Part shown: piece by piece, positions 8,167 to 17,031 of the stretch
How positions within the stretch are numbered: the stretch's first letter is position 1
Layout of the letters: each line of letters opens with the position of its first letter
Origin: Dyadobacter fermentans DSM 18053
GTDB lineage: Bacteria > Bacteroidota > Bacteroidia > Cytophagales > Spirosomataceae
Reading direction: 5' to 3'
Assembly: GCF_000023125.1 (NCBI RefSeq)
Contig: NC_013037.1
Span: 5,558,501-5,622,500 of the forward strand
DNA length: 64,000 nt
Notes under the pieces: model-generated
Database searches by the model: none
The model's input: only the letters and a program-made list of their open reading frames with translations
Told to the model about the DNA's origin: nothing
Made by a program: the position numbers and the translations under genes

Positions 8167-10278
8167 ATGAATTCAAAAATTTTTCTGATGAGTTTGATTA
8201 CAGCATCGGCATTGTCGGAGTACGGCAATACGCAGCGACTTGCCTATCCCGAAACGCGGAAACAGGCGCATTTCGATGAATATCATGGCGTGAAAGTGGC
8301 AGATCCTTACCGCTGGCTTGAAGACGACCGTTCGGAAGAAACGGCCGAATGGGTGAAAGCCCAGAATGAGGTTACATTTGGTTACCTCCGTGCCATCCCG
8401 TTCAGAGAGAAGATTATCCGGGATTTGGAAAAAGCTTACAACTATCCCAAATATTCCGCGCCGAGGAAGAAAGGCGAATATTTCTATTTCTATAAAAATG
8501 ACGGCTTGCAAAATCAGGCTGTACTTTATCGCCAGAAAGGCCTCGACGGCACACCGGAGGTGGTGGTGGATCCGAACAAGCTTTCGCCCGACGGCACCAC
8601 GCGGCTTACTGTTTTCAGCCTCTCCAAAGACGGTGCATATGCCGTTTTAGGATTTTCAAAAGGCGGCTCCGACTGGCAGGAATATCAGGTAATGAAAATG
8701 CAGGACCTGTCTAAGCTTTCCGAAAAGGTGGAATGGGTGAAAGTCTCAGGCGCGGCCTGGCAGGGCGACGGCTTCTATTACAGTCGCTATCCCAAGCCCG
8801 ACGGCAGTGCGCTTGCGGCCAAAAACGAAAACCACCAGGTATTTTTCCACCGCATCGGCACGCCTCAGACGGACGACAAGCTGGTATTCGAAGACCCCGC
8901 AAACCCGCAGCGGTTCCATACAGTAGGCACGACCGAGGATGAGCAATACGCCATTCTGAGCGTGAGCGATCGCGGCAAGGGCAAAGATGGTAACGCGATT
9001 TGGGCGCTCAAAAACGGCGCAACCCGTTTTGTGCCGCTGCATGAAGAAATAACCGATTCGCAATTCCGGGTGATCGACAACATCGGCACCGACTTCCTTA
9101 TCGAAACAAACGACCAGGCACCTAATGGCAAAGTAGTGCTCTTCAAAACGGCTGACCGGACATGGCAGCCCATTCTCCCGGAGCGCGAAGAGCCATTGGA
9201 AAACGCGGAGCTGGCCGGCGGTAAACTTTTCGCGTCGTATCTGAAAGACGTCACTACACGCACATATGTGTACAACCCGCAGGGCGTCCTGCAAAGTGAA
9301 ATCGCATTGCCCGGCCTTGGCGCCGCGGCCGGTTTCGGGGGTGAGAAGGACGATGCATTCGTGTTTTACACCTTCACTTCTTTCAATTACCCTTCGACTA
9401 TTTTCCGCTACGATATCGCCAGCGGGAAAAGCAGCGTATTCCGCGAGCCGGAAGTCGCATTCAAACCGTCGGATTACGAAACGAAGCAGGTTTTCTATCC
9501 AAGCAAGGACGGCACCCGCATTCCGGCATTTATAACTTATAAAAAAGGCTTGAAACTGGATGGCACCAACCCGACGATCCTCTACGGCTACGGCGGCTTC
9601 AATGTGAGCCTGCCGCCTGCGTTTAGCCCTACCCGTATCCCGTTTTTCGATCAGGGCGGGGTTTATGTCCAGGCCAACCTGCGTGGCGGCAGCGAGTACG
9701 GCGAGAAATGGCACGAGCAAGGAATGAAGCTCAAAAAGCAGAATGTGTTCGACGATTTCATCGCAGCGGCAGAATTCTTGATCCGCGAGAAATACACTTC
9801 ACCTGAGCGCCTGGCCATTCAGGGTGGTTCCAATGGCGGCTTGCTTGTTGGCGCGGTGATGAACCAGCGCCCCGAGCTTTTCAAAGTGGCTTTCCCGGCG
9901 GTAGGCGTAATGGACATGCTCCGTTTTCACAAATTCACCATTGGCTGGAACTGGATCGCCGATTACGGGAGCAGCGACAATGCAGAGGAATTTAAAGTCC
10001 TGTACGGCTACTCGCCCCTGCACAATATCCGGGCAGGCGGCCATTACCCGGCAACCATGATCACCACCGCCGATCACGACGACCGCGTGGTGCCTGCGCA
10101 TTCATTCAAATACGCGGCGGAGTTGCAAGCCAAAGCAGGCAATTCTTCGGCTAACCCGCTACTCATCCGGATCGATACCAACTCCGGCCACGGCGCTAGT
10201 AATACTAAAAAAGCACTTGAAACGCAGGCGGATATTTATGCGTTTTTGTTTCGGAATATGGGGCTGACGTGGAAGTGA
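8167..10278 (+). CDS. Prolyl oligopeptidase family serine peptidase (S9A)
   Basis: Cleaves short peptides after proline. The frame can be read from GTG 8158, but ATG 8167 (703 residues) is preferred. Residues from about 25 form the family N-terminal region (HGVKVADPYRWLEDD), followed by a seven-bladed propeller and then the alpha/beta-hydrolase domain. The catalytic Ser is Ser555 in QGGSNGG; the Asp lies in TTADHDDRVVPAHSF and the His in DTNSGHGA, so the triad is complete. The hydrophobic N-terminus may be a signal peptide, as in many Bacteroidota homologues, but no clean cleavage site is seen. Length fits the family (about 700). Confidence 0.93.
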   Translation: MNSKIFLMSLITASALSEYGNTQRLAYPETRKQAHFDEYHGVKVADPYRWLEDDRSEETAEWVKAQNEVTFGYLRAIPFREKIIRDLEKAYNYPKYSAPRKKGEYFYFYKNDGLQNQAVLYRQKGLDGTPEVVVDPNKLSPDGTTRLTVFSLSKDGAYAVLGFSKGGSDWQEYQVMKMQDLSKLSEKVEWVKVSGAAWQGDGFYYSRYPKPDGSALAAKNENHQVFFHRIGTPQTDDKLVFEDPANPQRFHTVGTTEDEQYAILSVSDRGKGKDGNAIWALKNGATRFVPLHEEITDSQFRVIDNIGTDFLIETNDQAPNGKVVLFKTADRTWQPILPEREEPLENAELAGGKLFASYLKDVTTRTYVYNPQGVLQSEIALPGLGAAAGFGGEKDDAFVFYTFTSFNYPSTIFRYDIASGKSSVFREPEVAFKPSDYETKQVFYPSKDGTRIPAFITYKKGLKLDGTNPTILYGYGGFNVSLPPAFSPTRIPFFDQGGVYVQANLRGGSEYGEKWHEQGMKLKKQNVFDDFIAAAEFLIREKYTSPERLAIQGGSNGGLLVGAVMNQRPELFKVAFPAVGVMDMLRFHKFTIGWNWIADYGSSDNAEEFKVLYGYSPLHNIRAGGHYPATMITTADHDDRVVPAHSFKYAAELQAKAGNSSANPLLIRIDTNSGHGASNTKKALETQADIYAFLFRNMGLTWK

Positions 10279-10319
10279 CGGGTAACCAGCTTATCACCGT
10301 TTTATGTTTAATAATTTTT

Positions 10320-10355
10320 GTAACCGATGTGCAATCCAATTGCACATTCGGTTAC
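10320..10355 (+). terminator. Hairpin downstream of the prolyl oligopeptidase gene
   Basis: Arms 10320-10335 and 10339-10355 pair over 16 positions with one bulged base and a 3-base loop. There is no T-run after it, so it is either a weak terminator or an mRNA-end stabilising hairpin. Confidence 0.45.
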
Positions 10356-10449
10356 ATTTACATATAAGTCTGCATAACAGAACTATCTGTCGGTCAAGGC
10401 ATCCGCTCAACGTTTTTAAGGAGAAACATTCACCTTTGTATATAACGCT

Positions 10450-12081
10450 ATGAAAAAATGTCTACTCGGGCTTTTATGCTGTTTTATCACAATTCAATCT
10501 TTCGCGCAGACGCTGGAAAACGATCGGCTAGCGTTGGTGGCGTTCTACCAGGCAACCGGCGGAGACGGCTGGTTCGACAAAACAGGCTGGGTAGTGCCGG
10601 GGAATCCGGGGGATAATCCATGTGGCTGGTACGGAGTAACGTGCGAAGGAGGGCGTGTCACCAGATTTGTGATGGAACAAAATGACCCTTACGGCGCGAT
10701 ACCCGCCGCAATCGGAGGGCTTACGGCCTTGAAGCACCTGGACCTCTCCGGAGCAGGAGAGGAGTTTCCGCAATTATTTGGTTTGATCCCCGCCGAGCTG
10801 GGTAACCTCACTAATCTGGAATACCTGGATCTTAGTGAAAATTACCTATTCGGTCCTAATATCGCGGTGATAGGTAATCTTACAAACCTTAAACATTTAT
10901 CAATTACACCATACGAGAATATCCCCGCGAGTTTTGCCAACCTCACGAACCTGGAATATCTGCGATTGGCAGCCGATGACTACCCAATGGGTGTAAACAC
11001 AGACGTAGGCCCTATCCCTTCCTTTTTCGGCACGTTCACTAAGCTGAAATCACTCATCATGCGTAATGCAGGCGCTACGGGCACGATTCCGTCCTCTTTA
11101 AGCGCACTGTCAAACCTGGAAGTGCTGGATTTGAGTAATAACGAACTAACAGGGACCATCCCCGGTGTTACCAACTTTACGAAGCTGACAAATCTGGATT
11201 TGTCGGGGAATGACCTGGAAAGTATGATCCCGGACTTGTCTGCTATTCCAATCGCTGCAAATGTGAATATTTCGAACAACAGGTTTACATTTTCGGGGAT
11301 GGAAGGAAACGTCGCGTATCTCGATACATATTCTCCGCAAAAAGAGATCGAGGTTGTATCTTTCAATGGTCTGCCGCCAGTTGCAGTGTATGCACTTGCC
11401 GGAGGTACTCCCGGCAACATTTACAAGTGGTATTTCGAAAACCAATTGATTGCGACCCTTGACGGAACCAGCAATGGCCAGCTCCTGATCGCTGAAACGG
11501 GGCTATACGAAGTAGAAGTGACCAACACGCTGGTTCCCGGACTGACCTTGAAAGGCCACATTAACGTTACCAGTCTACCGGTCACCCTCGTCTCCTTCGA
11601 CGGTAAATCCGAAAACAATCAGACCAAACTCACCTGGATAACTACTTCCGAAACGACCAATAAAGGCTTCGAAATCGAACGCAGCGCCGATGCAAGGAAG
11701 TTTGAAAAAATTGGATTTGTGGATGGGAATGGAAATTCGAATGAAACAAACACCTATCACTTCACCGACCTCAGTCCCCTGGCAACGGGCTACTATCGAT
11801 TAAAGCAACTGGATTACGATGGGAAGTCTGAATATTCCAGAACGATTGCCGTGAAGACGCCGACGGAGCCAATCGAGATTTATCCTAACCCTGCGCAGGC
11901 GGAGCTGACGGTAGCCGGTGCTTCGCACAACGCACCCATATCAGTCTTCACCTCTACGGGCAGGCCGGTGATGGCGGATGCGAAATTGTCGGGCGGTAAA
12001 TTCAATGTGCAGAGTTTGAAAGAAGGGCTCTACACGATCCGGATAGGGGATACCGTGAAGAAATTGCTAATAAAGCGGTAG
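10450..12081 (+). CDS. Secreted leucine-rich-repeat protein with T9SS sorting domain
   Basis: A 543-residue secreted or surface protein. It has a signal peptide (MKKCLLGLLCCFITIQSFAQ), an N-terminal cap with the GDGWFDKTGWV and NPCGWYGVTC motifs like plant-type LRR proteins, and then LRR units about residues 95-280 (LTNLEYLDLSEN, LSNLEVLDLSNNELTGTIP). A short Ig-like linker follows, then a type A T9SS C-terminal domain beginning at PVTLVSFDGKSE and ending with IYPNPAQAELTV...GLYTIRIGDTVKKLLIKR. Known T9SS cargo is secreted and often attached to the surface. The ligand is unknown. A good terminator follows the stop. No genes of the secretion machine itself are in this window. Confidence 0.85.
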   Translation: MKKCLLGLLCCFITIQSFAQTLENDRLALVAFYQATGGDGWFDKTGWVVPGNPGDNPCGWYGVTCEGGRVTRFVMEQNDPYGAIPAAIGGLTALKHLDLSGAGEEFPQLFGLIPAELGNLTNLEYLDLSENYLFGPNIAVIGNLTNLKHLSITPYENIPASFANLTNLEYLRLAADDYPMGVNTDVGPIPSFFGTFTKLKSLIMRNAGATGTIPSSLSALSNLEVLDLSNNELTGTIPGVTNFTKLTNLDLSGNDLESMIPDLSAIPIAANVNISNNRFTFSGMEGNVAYLDTYSPQKEIEVVSFNGLPPVAVYALAGGTPGNIYKWYFENQLIATLDGTSNGQLLIAETGLYEVEVTNTLVPGLTLKGHINVTSLPVTLVSFDGKSENNQTKLTWITTSETTNKGFEIERSADARKFEKIGFVDGNGNSNETNTYHFTDLSPLATGYYRLKQLDYDGKSEYSRTIAVKTPTEPIEIYPNPAQAELTVAGASHNAPISVFTSTGRPVMADAKLSGGKFNVQSLKEGLYTIRIGDTVKKLLIKR

Positions 12082-12106
12082 GTCAGTAAGGTTATTTTCC
12101 TTTTTC

Positions 12107-12150
12107 ATGGTCTGAATGGGTGTAGCGCCGGTTCAGACCATTTGTTTTTT
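12107..12150 (+). terminator. Rho-independent terminator of the LRR gene
   Basis: Perfect 10-bp arms ATGGTCTGAA (12107-12116) and TTCAGACCAT (12132-12141), 15-base loop, followed by a T-rich run to 12150. Confidence 0.75.
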
Positions 12151-12260
12151 ATGTCAAAACTTCCAAATCTCACATTAATTCTCGATTTATTTCAACATGC
12201 AGGATACAACAGGACGGTGTGCACTGGTAAGTTTCCTAATCTTGCACATATGTTCAGAGT

Positions 12261-12282
12261 AGTATTAATCTGTTAAAATACT
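12261..12282 (+). promoter_or_regulatory. Candidate operator upstream of rhaD
   Basis: Inverted repeat AGTATT (12261-12266) and AATACT (12277-12282) separated by 10 bases, 55 bases before the rhaD ATG. It could be the binding site of the GntR regulator coded at 15868-16887. A 7-of-8 match to TAnnTTTG (TAATCTTG, 12237-12244) lies just upstream. Function is inferred from position only. Confidence 0.35.
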
Positions 12283-12336
12283 TTCAGCAAAGAAGAATTT
12301 CTTACCTCAAAATTGATAAATAATCAGGAAACAAAT

Positions 12337-14460
12337 ATGAGCAGTTCAAATGTAAGCCAGTACAGGTATGTAAGCTATTTATGGGATGAAGAGAAAGCCG
12401 CTTCCCTGGGTGATGATCAGGTGGCGCTTCTTCTTTACCGTTCAAATCTGTTGGGTGCCGATCTTCGCCTGACCAACTACGCTGGTGGAAACACGAGCTG
12501 TAAAACCATCGAAAAAGATCCGCTCACGGGCAACCCCGTGGAGGTAATGTGGATCAAGGGATCGGGCGGCGATATTGGTACTTTAACAAGAAGCGGACTG
12601 GCCGGCTTGTACGTCGACCGCCTGCATAGCCTCAAAAACATCTACCGCGGACTGGAATTTGAAGATGAGATGGTGGAACTGTTCAACCATTGCATTTACG
12701 ACCTGAAATCCAAGGCACCATCTATCGACACGCCGCTGCACGGCCTGCTGCCTTTCAAGCATATCGACCACCTGCACCCCGATGCATTGATCGCCATCGC
12801 GGCATCGAAGGAGGGTGAGGCCATTACCAAAGAACTATTCAACGGTGAACTCGCGTGGGTACCCTGGCAACGCCCCGGCTTCGACCTCGGTTTGCAGCTG
12901 GAACAGGCATTGAATGATAATCCGGGCATTCGCGGGATCGTCTTGGGCGGTCACGGCTTGTTTACCTGGGGTGATACAGCTTACGAATCATACATTAACA
13001 CGCTCGATACGATCGAAAGAGCGTCGGATTACCTGGCTCAGAACTATGGCAAGAGCCGCCCGGTTTTCGGTGGCGCACGCCTGGAAAGCGAGCCGAAAGA
13101 GCGCCGCGCATCTATCGCCGGCAAGTTGGCGCCTTACCTGCGCGGACTGGCTTCCGAGCAGCAAGCCATGATCGGTCACTTTACCGATGACGAGCGTGTA
13201 TTGGAATTCATTGCCAGCAATGACCTTGACAAACTGGCGCCACTCGGTACCAGCTGCCCCGACCACTTCCTGCGCACAAAAATCCGTCCGCTGGTACTCG
13301 ACCTGCCATTTGAGAAACTCGATGCAGCCGATTCCGAAATCCTCGAACACATCCGTCCGCAATTCGAAGCTTACCGTGCCGACTACATCGCCTACTACGA
13401 GCGCTGCAAGCATTCCAACAGTCCCGCAGTGCGTGACCCGAACCCGGTGATCATCCTTTTGCCAGGCGTGGGGATGTTCTCATTTGCAAAAGACAAGCAG
13501 ACTGCGCGTGTAGCGGCTGAGTTTTATATCAATGCCATTAACGTAATGAAAGGTGCTGAGGCGATTTCTTCTTACGTATCATTGCCGGAGCAGGAAGCAT
13601 TCGACATCGAGTATTGGTTGCTCGAAGAAGCGAAATTGCAGCGTATGCCGAAAGAAAAATCGGTATCCCGCAAAGTAGCATTCGTGACCGGCGGCTCGGG
13701 CGGCATTGGCAAGGCAATCGCTCAGAAATTGTTGCAGGAAGGTGCCTGCGTCGTGATTTCGGATATTGATGAAAATGCATTGGCTGAGACCAAGGCGGAA
13801 TTCGATGCGAAATTCGGCAAGGACTTCTCCGATACGACCGTGGCGAATGTGCTCGACGACGAGGCGATCAAAGCGGCATTGCATGCTACCAAACTGAAAT
13901 ACGGTGGCGTGGATATCGTGGTAAACTGCGCAGGTCTGTCGATCTCGAAGCCATTGGCAGATACGACTATCAAAGACTGGGATATTTTGCAGGATGTGTT
14001 GGTCAAAGGCCAGTTCCTTGTATCGCAGGAGTCAGTGGCGATCATGCGCCAGCAAGGCCTGGGGGGTGATATTATCAACATCGCGAGCAAGAATGGTATC
14101 GTTTCCGGCCCGAACAATGTGGCTTACGGAACGGCCAAGGCGGCTCAGCAGCATATGTCGCGCCTTTTGGCTGCGGAACTTGGTCCGGACAAGATCCGCG
14201 TAAACGTGGTAAATCCCGACGCGGTAATCGCCGGTAGCAAAATCTGGGAAAGCGGCTGGGCTGCCGGACGTGCGAAAGCATACGGCATTAAAGTAGAAGA
14301 ACTGCCCGCTTACTACGCGAAACGAACGGTACTCAATGCAGAGATCCATACGGACGACATCGCAAACGGCGTATATATTTTCGTGAGCGGCTTGCTCAAC
14401 AAGAGCACCGGAAACGTGATCAATGTCGACGGAGGTGTTCCTGCGGCATTCCTTCGCTAA
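12337..14460 (+). CDS. rhaD: Bifunctional rhamnulose-1-phosphate aldolase / short-chain dehydrogenase
   Basis: Two-domain enzyme of L-rhamnose breakdown: the N-terminal class II aldolase splits rhamnulose-1-phosphate to dihydroxyacetone phosphate and L-lactaldehyde, and the C-terminal SDR domain is thought to convert lactaldehyde. ATG 12337 gives 707 residues; an upstream in-frame TTG at 12313 is less likely. Aldolase motifs are YAGGNTSCKT, KGSGGDIGTL, the metal-ligand cluster KHIDHLHPDALIA and LGGHGLFTWG. The SDR part starts near residue 445 with VAFVTGGSGGIGKA and has NCAGLSISKP and the YGTAKAA active-site pair. It matches the aldolase-ADH fusion family in length. The isomerase gene follows 72 bases later. 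Confidence 0.93.
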   Translation: MSSSNVSQYRYVSYLWDEEKAASLGDDQVALLLYRSNLLGADLRLTNYAGGNTSCKTIEKDPLTGNPVEVMWIKGSGGDIGTLTRSGLAGLYVDRLHSLKNIYRGLEFEDEMVELFNHCIYDLKSKAPSIDTPLHGLLPFKHIDHLHPDALIAIAASKEGEAITKELFNGELAWVPWQRPGFDLGLQLEQALNDNPGIRGIVLGGHGLFTWGDTAYESYINTLDTIERASDYLAQNYGKSRPVFGGARLESEPKERRASIAGKLAPYLRGLASEQQAMIGHFTDDERVLEFIASNDLDKLAPLGTSCPDHFLRTKIRPLVLDLPFEKLDAADSEILEHIRPQFEAYRADYIAYYERCKHSNSPAVRDPNPVIILLPGVGMFSFAKDKQTARVAAEFYINAINVMKGAEAISSYVSLPEQEAFDIEYWLLEEAKLQRMPKEKSVSRKVAFVTGGSGGIGKAIAQKLLQEGACVVISDIDENALAETKAEFDAKFGKDFSDTTVANVLDDEAIKAALHATKLKYGGVDIVVNCAGLSISKPLADTTIKDWDILQDVLVKGQFLVSQESVAIMRQQGLGGDIINIASKNGIVSGPNNVAYGTAKAAQQHMSRLLAAELGPDKIRVNVVNPDAVIAGSKIWESGWAAGRAKAYGIKVEELPAYYAKRTVLNAEIHTDDIANGVYIFVSGLLNKSTGNVINVDGGVPAAFLR

Positions 14461-14485
14461 TTATTTCAAAACAGATGTTCAATCA

Positions 14486-14520
14486 GACTTGGCCGGTTTT
14501 CCAACTTGCCAAGTCTTTTT
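14486..14520 (+). terminator. Hairpin plus T-run between rhaD and rhaI
   Basis: Perfect 8-bp arms GACTTGGC (14486-14493) and GCCAAGTC (14508-14515) followed by TTTTT, ending 13 bases before the rhaI ATG. It looks like an intrinsic terminator or attenuator that would lower rhaI expression relative to rhaD. Confidence 0.6.
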
Positions 14521-14532
14521 AATACTATCCCG

Positions 14533-15816
14533 ATGAAAATCGAACAATATCAAATCGACCAGCACAACGACAGCCTCTTTTCGCGGCATAACAACCAGTA
14601 CATCTTCCTGCAAGAGCAGTTGGGCGAGCAGGGCATTCATGCCAAAGACATTGTAAAGCAGCTTGAAGCATTTCAGGTGGCGATCCCGAGTTGGGCATTG
14701 GGCACCGGCGGCACGCGCTTCGGCCGTTTTTCAGGTGTAGGCGAGCCGCGTTCGTTGGAAGAAAAAATCGAAGATGTGGGCCTGCTGCACGCATTGAACC
14801 GTTCAAGCGGCTCTATCTCACTGCACATTCCTTGGGACATTCCCGGCCAGGCTCAGCCCATTATCGACCTCGCCACCTCGCTGGACCTGAAATTCGACGC
14901 CGTTAATTCCAACACATTCCAGGACCAGAAAGACCAGGAGCTTTCTTACAAATTCGGCTCGCTCTCGCATGTGGACGCCAACGTGCGCAAGCAGGCGGTG
15001 GAGCATAATATCGAAGTGATCAAGCACGGCGTGAACCTGGGTTCCAAAGCCTTGTCGATCTGGCTTTCCGACGGCTCCTGCTTCCCCGGCCAGTCGAATT
15101 TTGTAAGAGCATTCCAGAACACGCTCGAATCTTTGCAGGAAATCTACGCCGCATTGCCCGACGACTGGAAGGTTTTCGTAGAATACAAAGCCTACGAGCC
15201 GAATTTCTATTCAACCGTCATTCAAGACTGGGGCAGCTCGCTGCTTTTCTGCCAGAAACTCGGCCCGAAAGCGGATGTACTCGTGGATCTGGGCCACCAT
15301 TTGCCGAATGCGAACATCGAGCAGATCGTAGCGACATTGATGATGGAAGGCCGCCTCGCAGGTTTCCATTTCAATGATTCAAAGTATGGTGACGATGATC
15401 TAACGGTAGGCGCCATTCGGCCTTACCAGCTCTTCCTGATCTTCGTGGAGCTCGTGGAAGGCATGAAACGCGCCAACCGCGCCGCCGATACTTACGCATG
15501 GATGATCGATGCGAGCCATAATGTGAAAGATCCGCTGGAAGATTTGCTGCAATCGGTGGAAGCGATATTGATCGCGCAAGCCCAGGCATTGCTCGTCGAT
15601 CGCAAGAAACTGGAACAGGCCCGCAACGAAAACGACGTGGTATTGGCCCAGCAAATCCTGCAAAACGCATTCCGCACCGACGTGCGCCCGCTCGTGCGCG
15701 AGGCTATGCGCCTGAGCGGCGGCTCCCTCGACCCGATTGGTTTGTACCGCCACCTGGGTGTGCGCAACGAGCTGCTCAACGAGCGCGGGAAGTTGACGGT
15801 CGCGACAGGACTTTAA
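14533..15816 (+). CDS. rhaI: L-rhamnose isomerase (RhaI type TIM-barrel sugar isomerase)
   Basis: Interconverts L-rhamnose and L-rhamnulose. The 427-residue protein begins at ATG 14533 (an in-frame TTG at 14506 is not needed). It belongs to the RhaI type of xylose-isomerase-like TIM barrels rather than classic RhaA. Metal-site segments seen are FVEYKAYEPNFYST (Glu), LVDLGHHLPNANIEQI (Asp/His), and AGFHFNDSKYGDDDL. Together with the upstream aldolase/dehydrogenase it forms the rhamnose catabolic pair. A rhamnulokinase and a rhamnose permease, needed for a full pathway, are not seen in this window. Confidence 0.9.
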   Translation: MKIEQYQIDQHNDSLFSRHNNQYIFLQEQLGEQGIHAKDIVKQLEAFQVAIPSWALGTGGTRFGRFSGVGEPRSLEEKIEDVGLLHALNRSSGSISLHIPWDIPGQAQPIIDLATSLDLKFDAVNSNTFQDQKDQELSYKFGSLSHVDANVRKQAVEHNIEVIKHGVNLGSKALSIWLSDGSCFPGQSNFVRAFQNTLESLQEIYAALPDDWKVFVEYKAYEPNFYSTVIQDWGSSLLFCQKLGPKADVLVDLGHHLPNANIEQIVATLMMEGRLAGFHFNDSKYGDDDLTVGAIRPYQLFLIFVELVEGMKRANRAADTYAWMIDASHNVKDPLEDLLQSVEAILIAQAQALLVDRKKLEQARNENDVVLAQQILQNAFRTDVRPLVREAMRLSGGSLDPIGLYRHLGVRNELLNERGKLTVATGL

Positions 15817-15825
15817 GAAGATGTC

Positions 15826-15865
15826 AATGTCACGCTGAGCGGCCCGGTCCGCTCAGCGTGACATT
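15826..15865. terminator. Bidirectional terminator between rhaI and the GntR gene
   Basis: Perfect 17-bp inverted repeat (15826-15842 and 15849-15865) with a 6-base loop, lying exactly between the stop codons of two convergent genes. Confidence 0.75.
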
Positions 15866-15867
15866 CC

Positions 15868-16887
15868 TCAAAGCGATTTCCGTTTGATCAGCGTAAACGG
15901 GTTCTTGATCAATGCCCTTTTTCCGTCCTTGATGATTTCTGCGGCCGTTTTGCCCATTTGCTCGTGGTCGGTTGAAATAGTCGTAATACCGTCGAGCAGT
16001 ATTTCTTTCAGGGGCGTTTCGTTGTAGGAAATAATGCCAATGTCCTTTCCGATAACCAGTTGCTGCTCCTTACTCTTCTTGATCAGGTTCACCAGGTCGT
16101 TTTCCTCGACCACCACATAAGCCGTATCCTTCACCGCCGCGCTGTTTTCATGGAAATCGTACATGATTTCGTGTTCAAACTCGTGCTGAATGCAGAAAAT
16201 CCGGAAACCTTTGAGGATTTCTTTCGGATAGCGGATCATTGTCGGGAAAATGAGGACCAGTTTTTTGTACACTTTCAGCAAATCCACCGCCTCGTTCAGC
16301 GCGTGCACAATGTCCTTTTCAAAGTTCTGGTAAACCGATGAATGCTTTTTGGTCGTGAATTCAATGTCCTTATCGAGCAGGATCAGCTTCTCCGGCGGGA
16401 TCATTTTCAATGTCTCGATCGCCTCTTCCATTTTCTCGTAGAAGTGCGGCATGATCACATAGTAATCGTATTCACCGAGGCTGTTTTTGATCAGGTTTTT
16501 GAAAATGTTGGTATTCGAATGATGAATATGGAGGTCCACATTTACATTACGGCCGATATTCTCGACGAATGCATTGTAAACCTGTTTTTTGTAGTTACTT
16601 ATTTTGTTGAAAACCAGCAGGATACGTACCGATGTTTCAATATCCACGCGGTTGATAAAATAGCCCTTACCGCGGACTGAAATCAGCACGCCGTCCTTGA
16701 TGAGGTGCTTGTAGGCCTTTTCGACGGTATCACGGGAAAGCAGATACTCCTCACTCAGCTGGTTAATGGAAGGGATCTTATCGCCGCGTTTCAGCTTTCC
16801 TTTACTAATCGCCTGCAAGAGCGATTTGATAATCTGCATGTACTTGGGTGCACTCTCCTTGAACTCAATGTCAAATTGTATTTCCAT
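15868..16887 (-). CDS. GntR-family regulator with periplasmic-binding-protein-like sensor
   Basis: A 339-residue DNA-binding regulator. The first 75 residues are a GntR winged helix (LKRGDKIPSINQLSEEYLLSRDTVEKAYKHL, then the wing SVRGKGYFI). The rest has a LacI/ribose-binding-like sensor fold (ILLVFNKISNYKKQVYNAFVE, YVIMPHFYEK, GIISYNETPLKEIL, TISTDHEQMGKTAAEIIKDG). This pairing is common in Bacteroidota sugar-responsive regulators. It converges on rhaD-rhaI and is the best candidate for their control, with rhamnose or a product as effector; this is inferred from position. ATG 16887 is the start. Confidence 0.85.
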   Translation of the reverse strand: MEIQFDIEFKESAPKYMQIIKSLLQAISKGKLKRGDKIPSINQLSEEYLLSRDTVEKAYKHLIKDGVLISVRGKGYFINRVDIETSVRILLVFNKISNYKKQVYNAFVENIGRNVNVDLHIHHSNTNIFKNLIKNSLGEYDYYVIMPHFYEKMEEAIETLKMIPPEKLILLDKDIEFTTKKHSSVYQNFEKDIVHALNEAVDLLKVYKKLVLIFPTMIRYPKEILKGFRIFCIQHEFEHEIMYDFHENSAAVKDTAYVVVEENDLVNLIKKSKEQQLVIGKDIGIISYNETPLKEILLDGITTISTDHEQMGKTAAEIIKDGKRALIKNPFTLIKRKSL

Positions 16888-16970
16888 TCAATGCCGTGGG
16901 TTGGGGAATCAAGCTAAAAATAGCATTTTTATCTGTTTTCGACGCTTAAATCGTAAGTCTTCCTAAACAA

Positions 16971-17014
16971 AAAACAACCCGACAAAGAATACTACTATCC
17001 TGCCGGGTTGTTTT
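16971..17014 (-). terminator. Terminator of the DUF6600 gene
   Basis: Arms 16971-16981 and 17004-17014 (11 bp, CAACCCG core) with a T-run on the minus strand, 18 bases after the stop of the 17032-18345 gene. Confidence 0.7.
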
Positions 17015-17031
17015 TATGTTAAGGCTTGTAT

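Noticed and set aside
8746..9720. 324-residue open frame opposite the prolyl oligopeptidase gene
   Set aside because: Mirror of a GC-rich coding region; the sense gene has a full catalytic triad.
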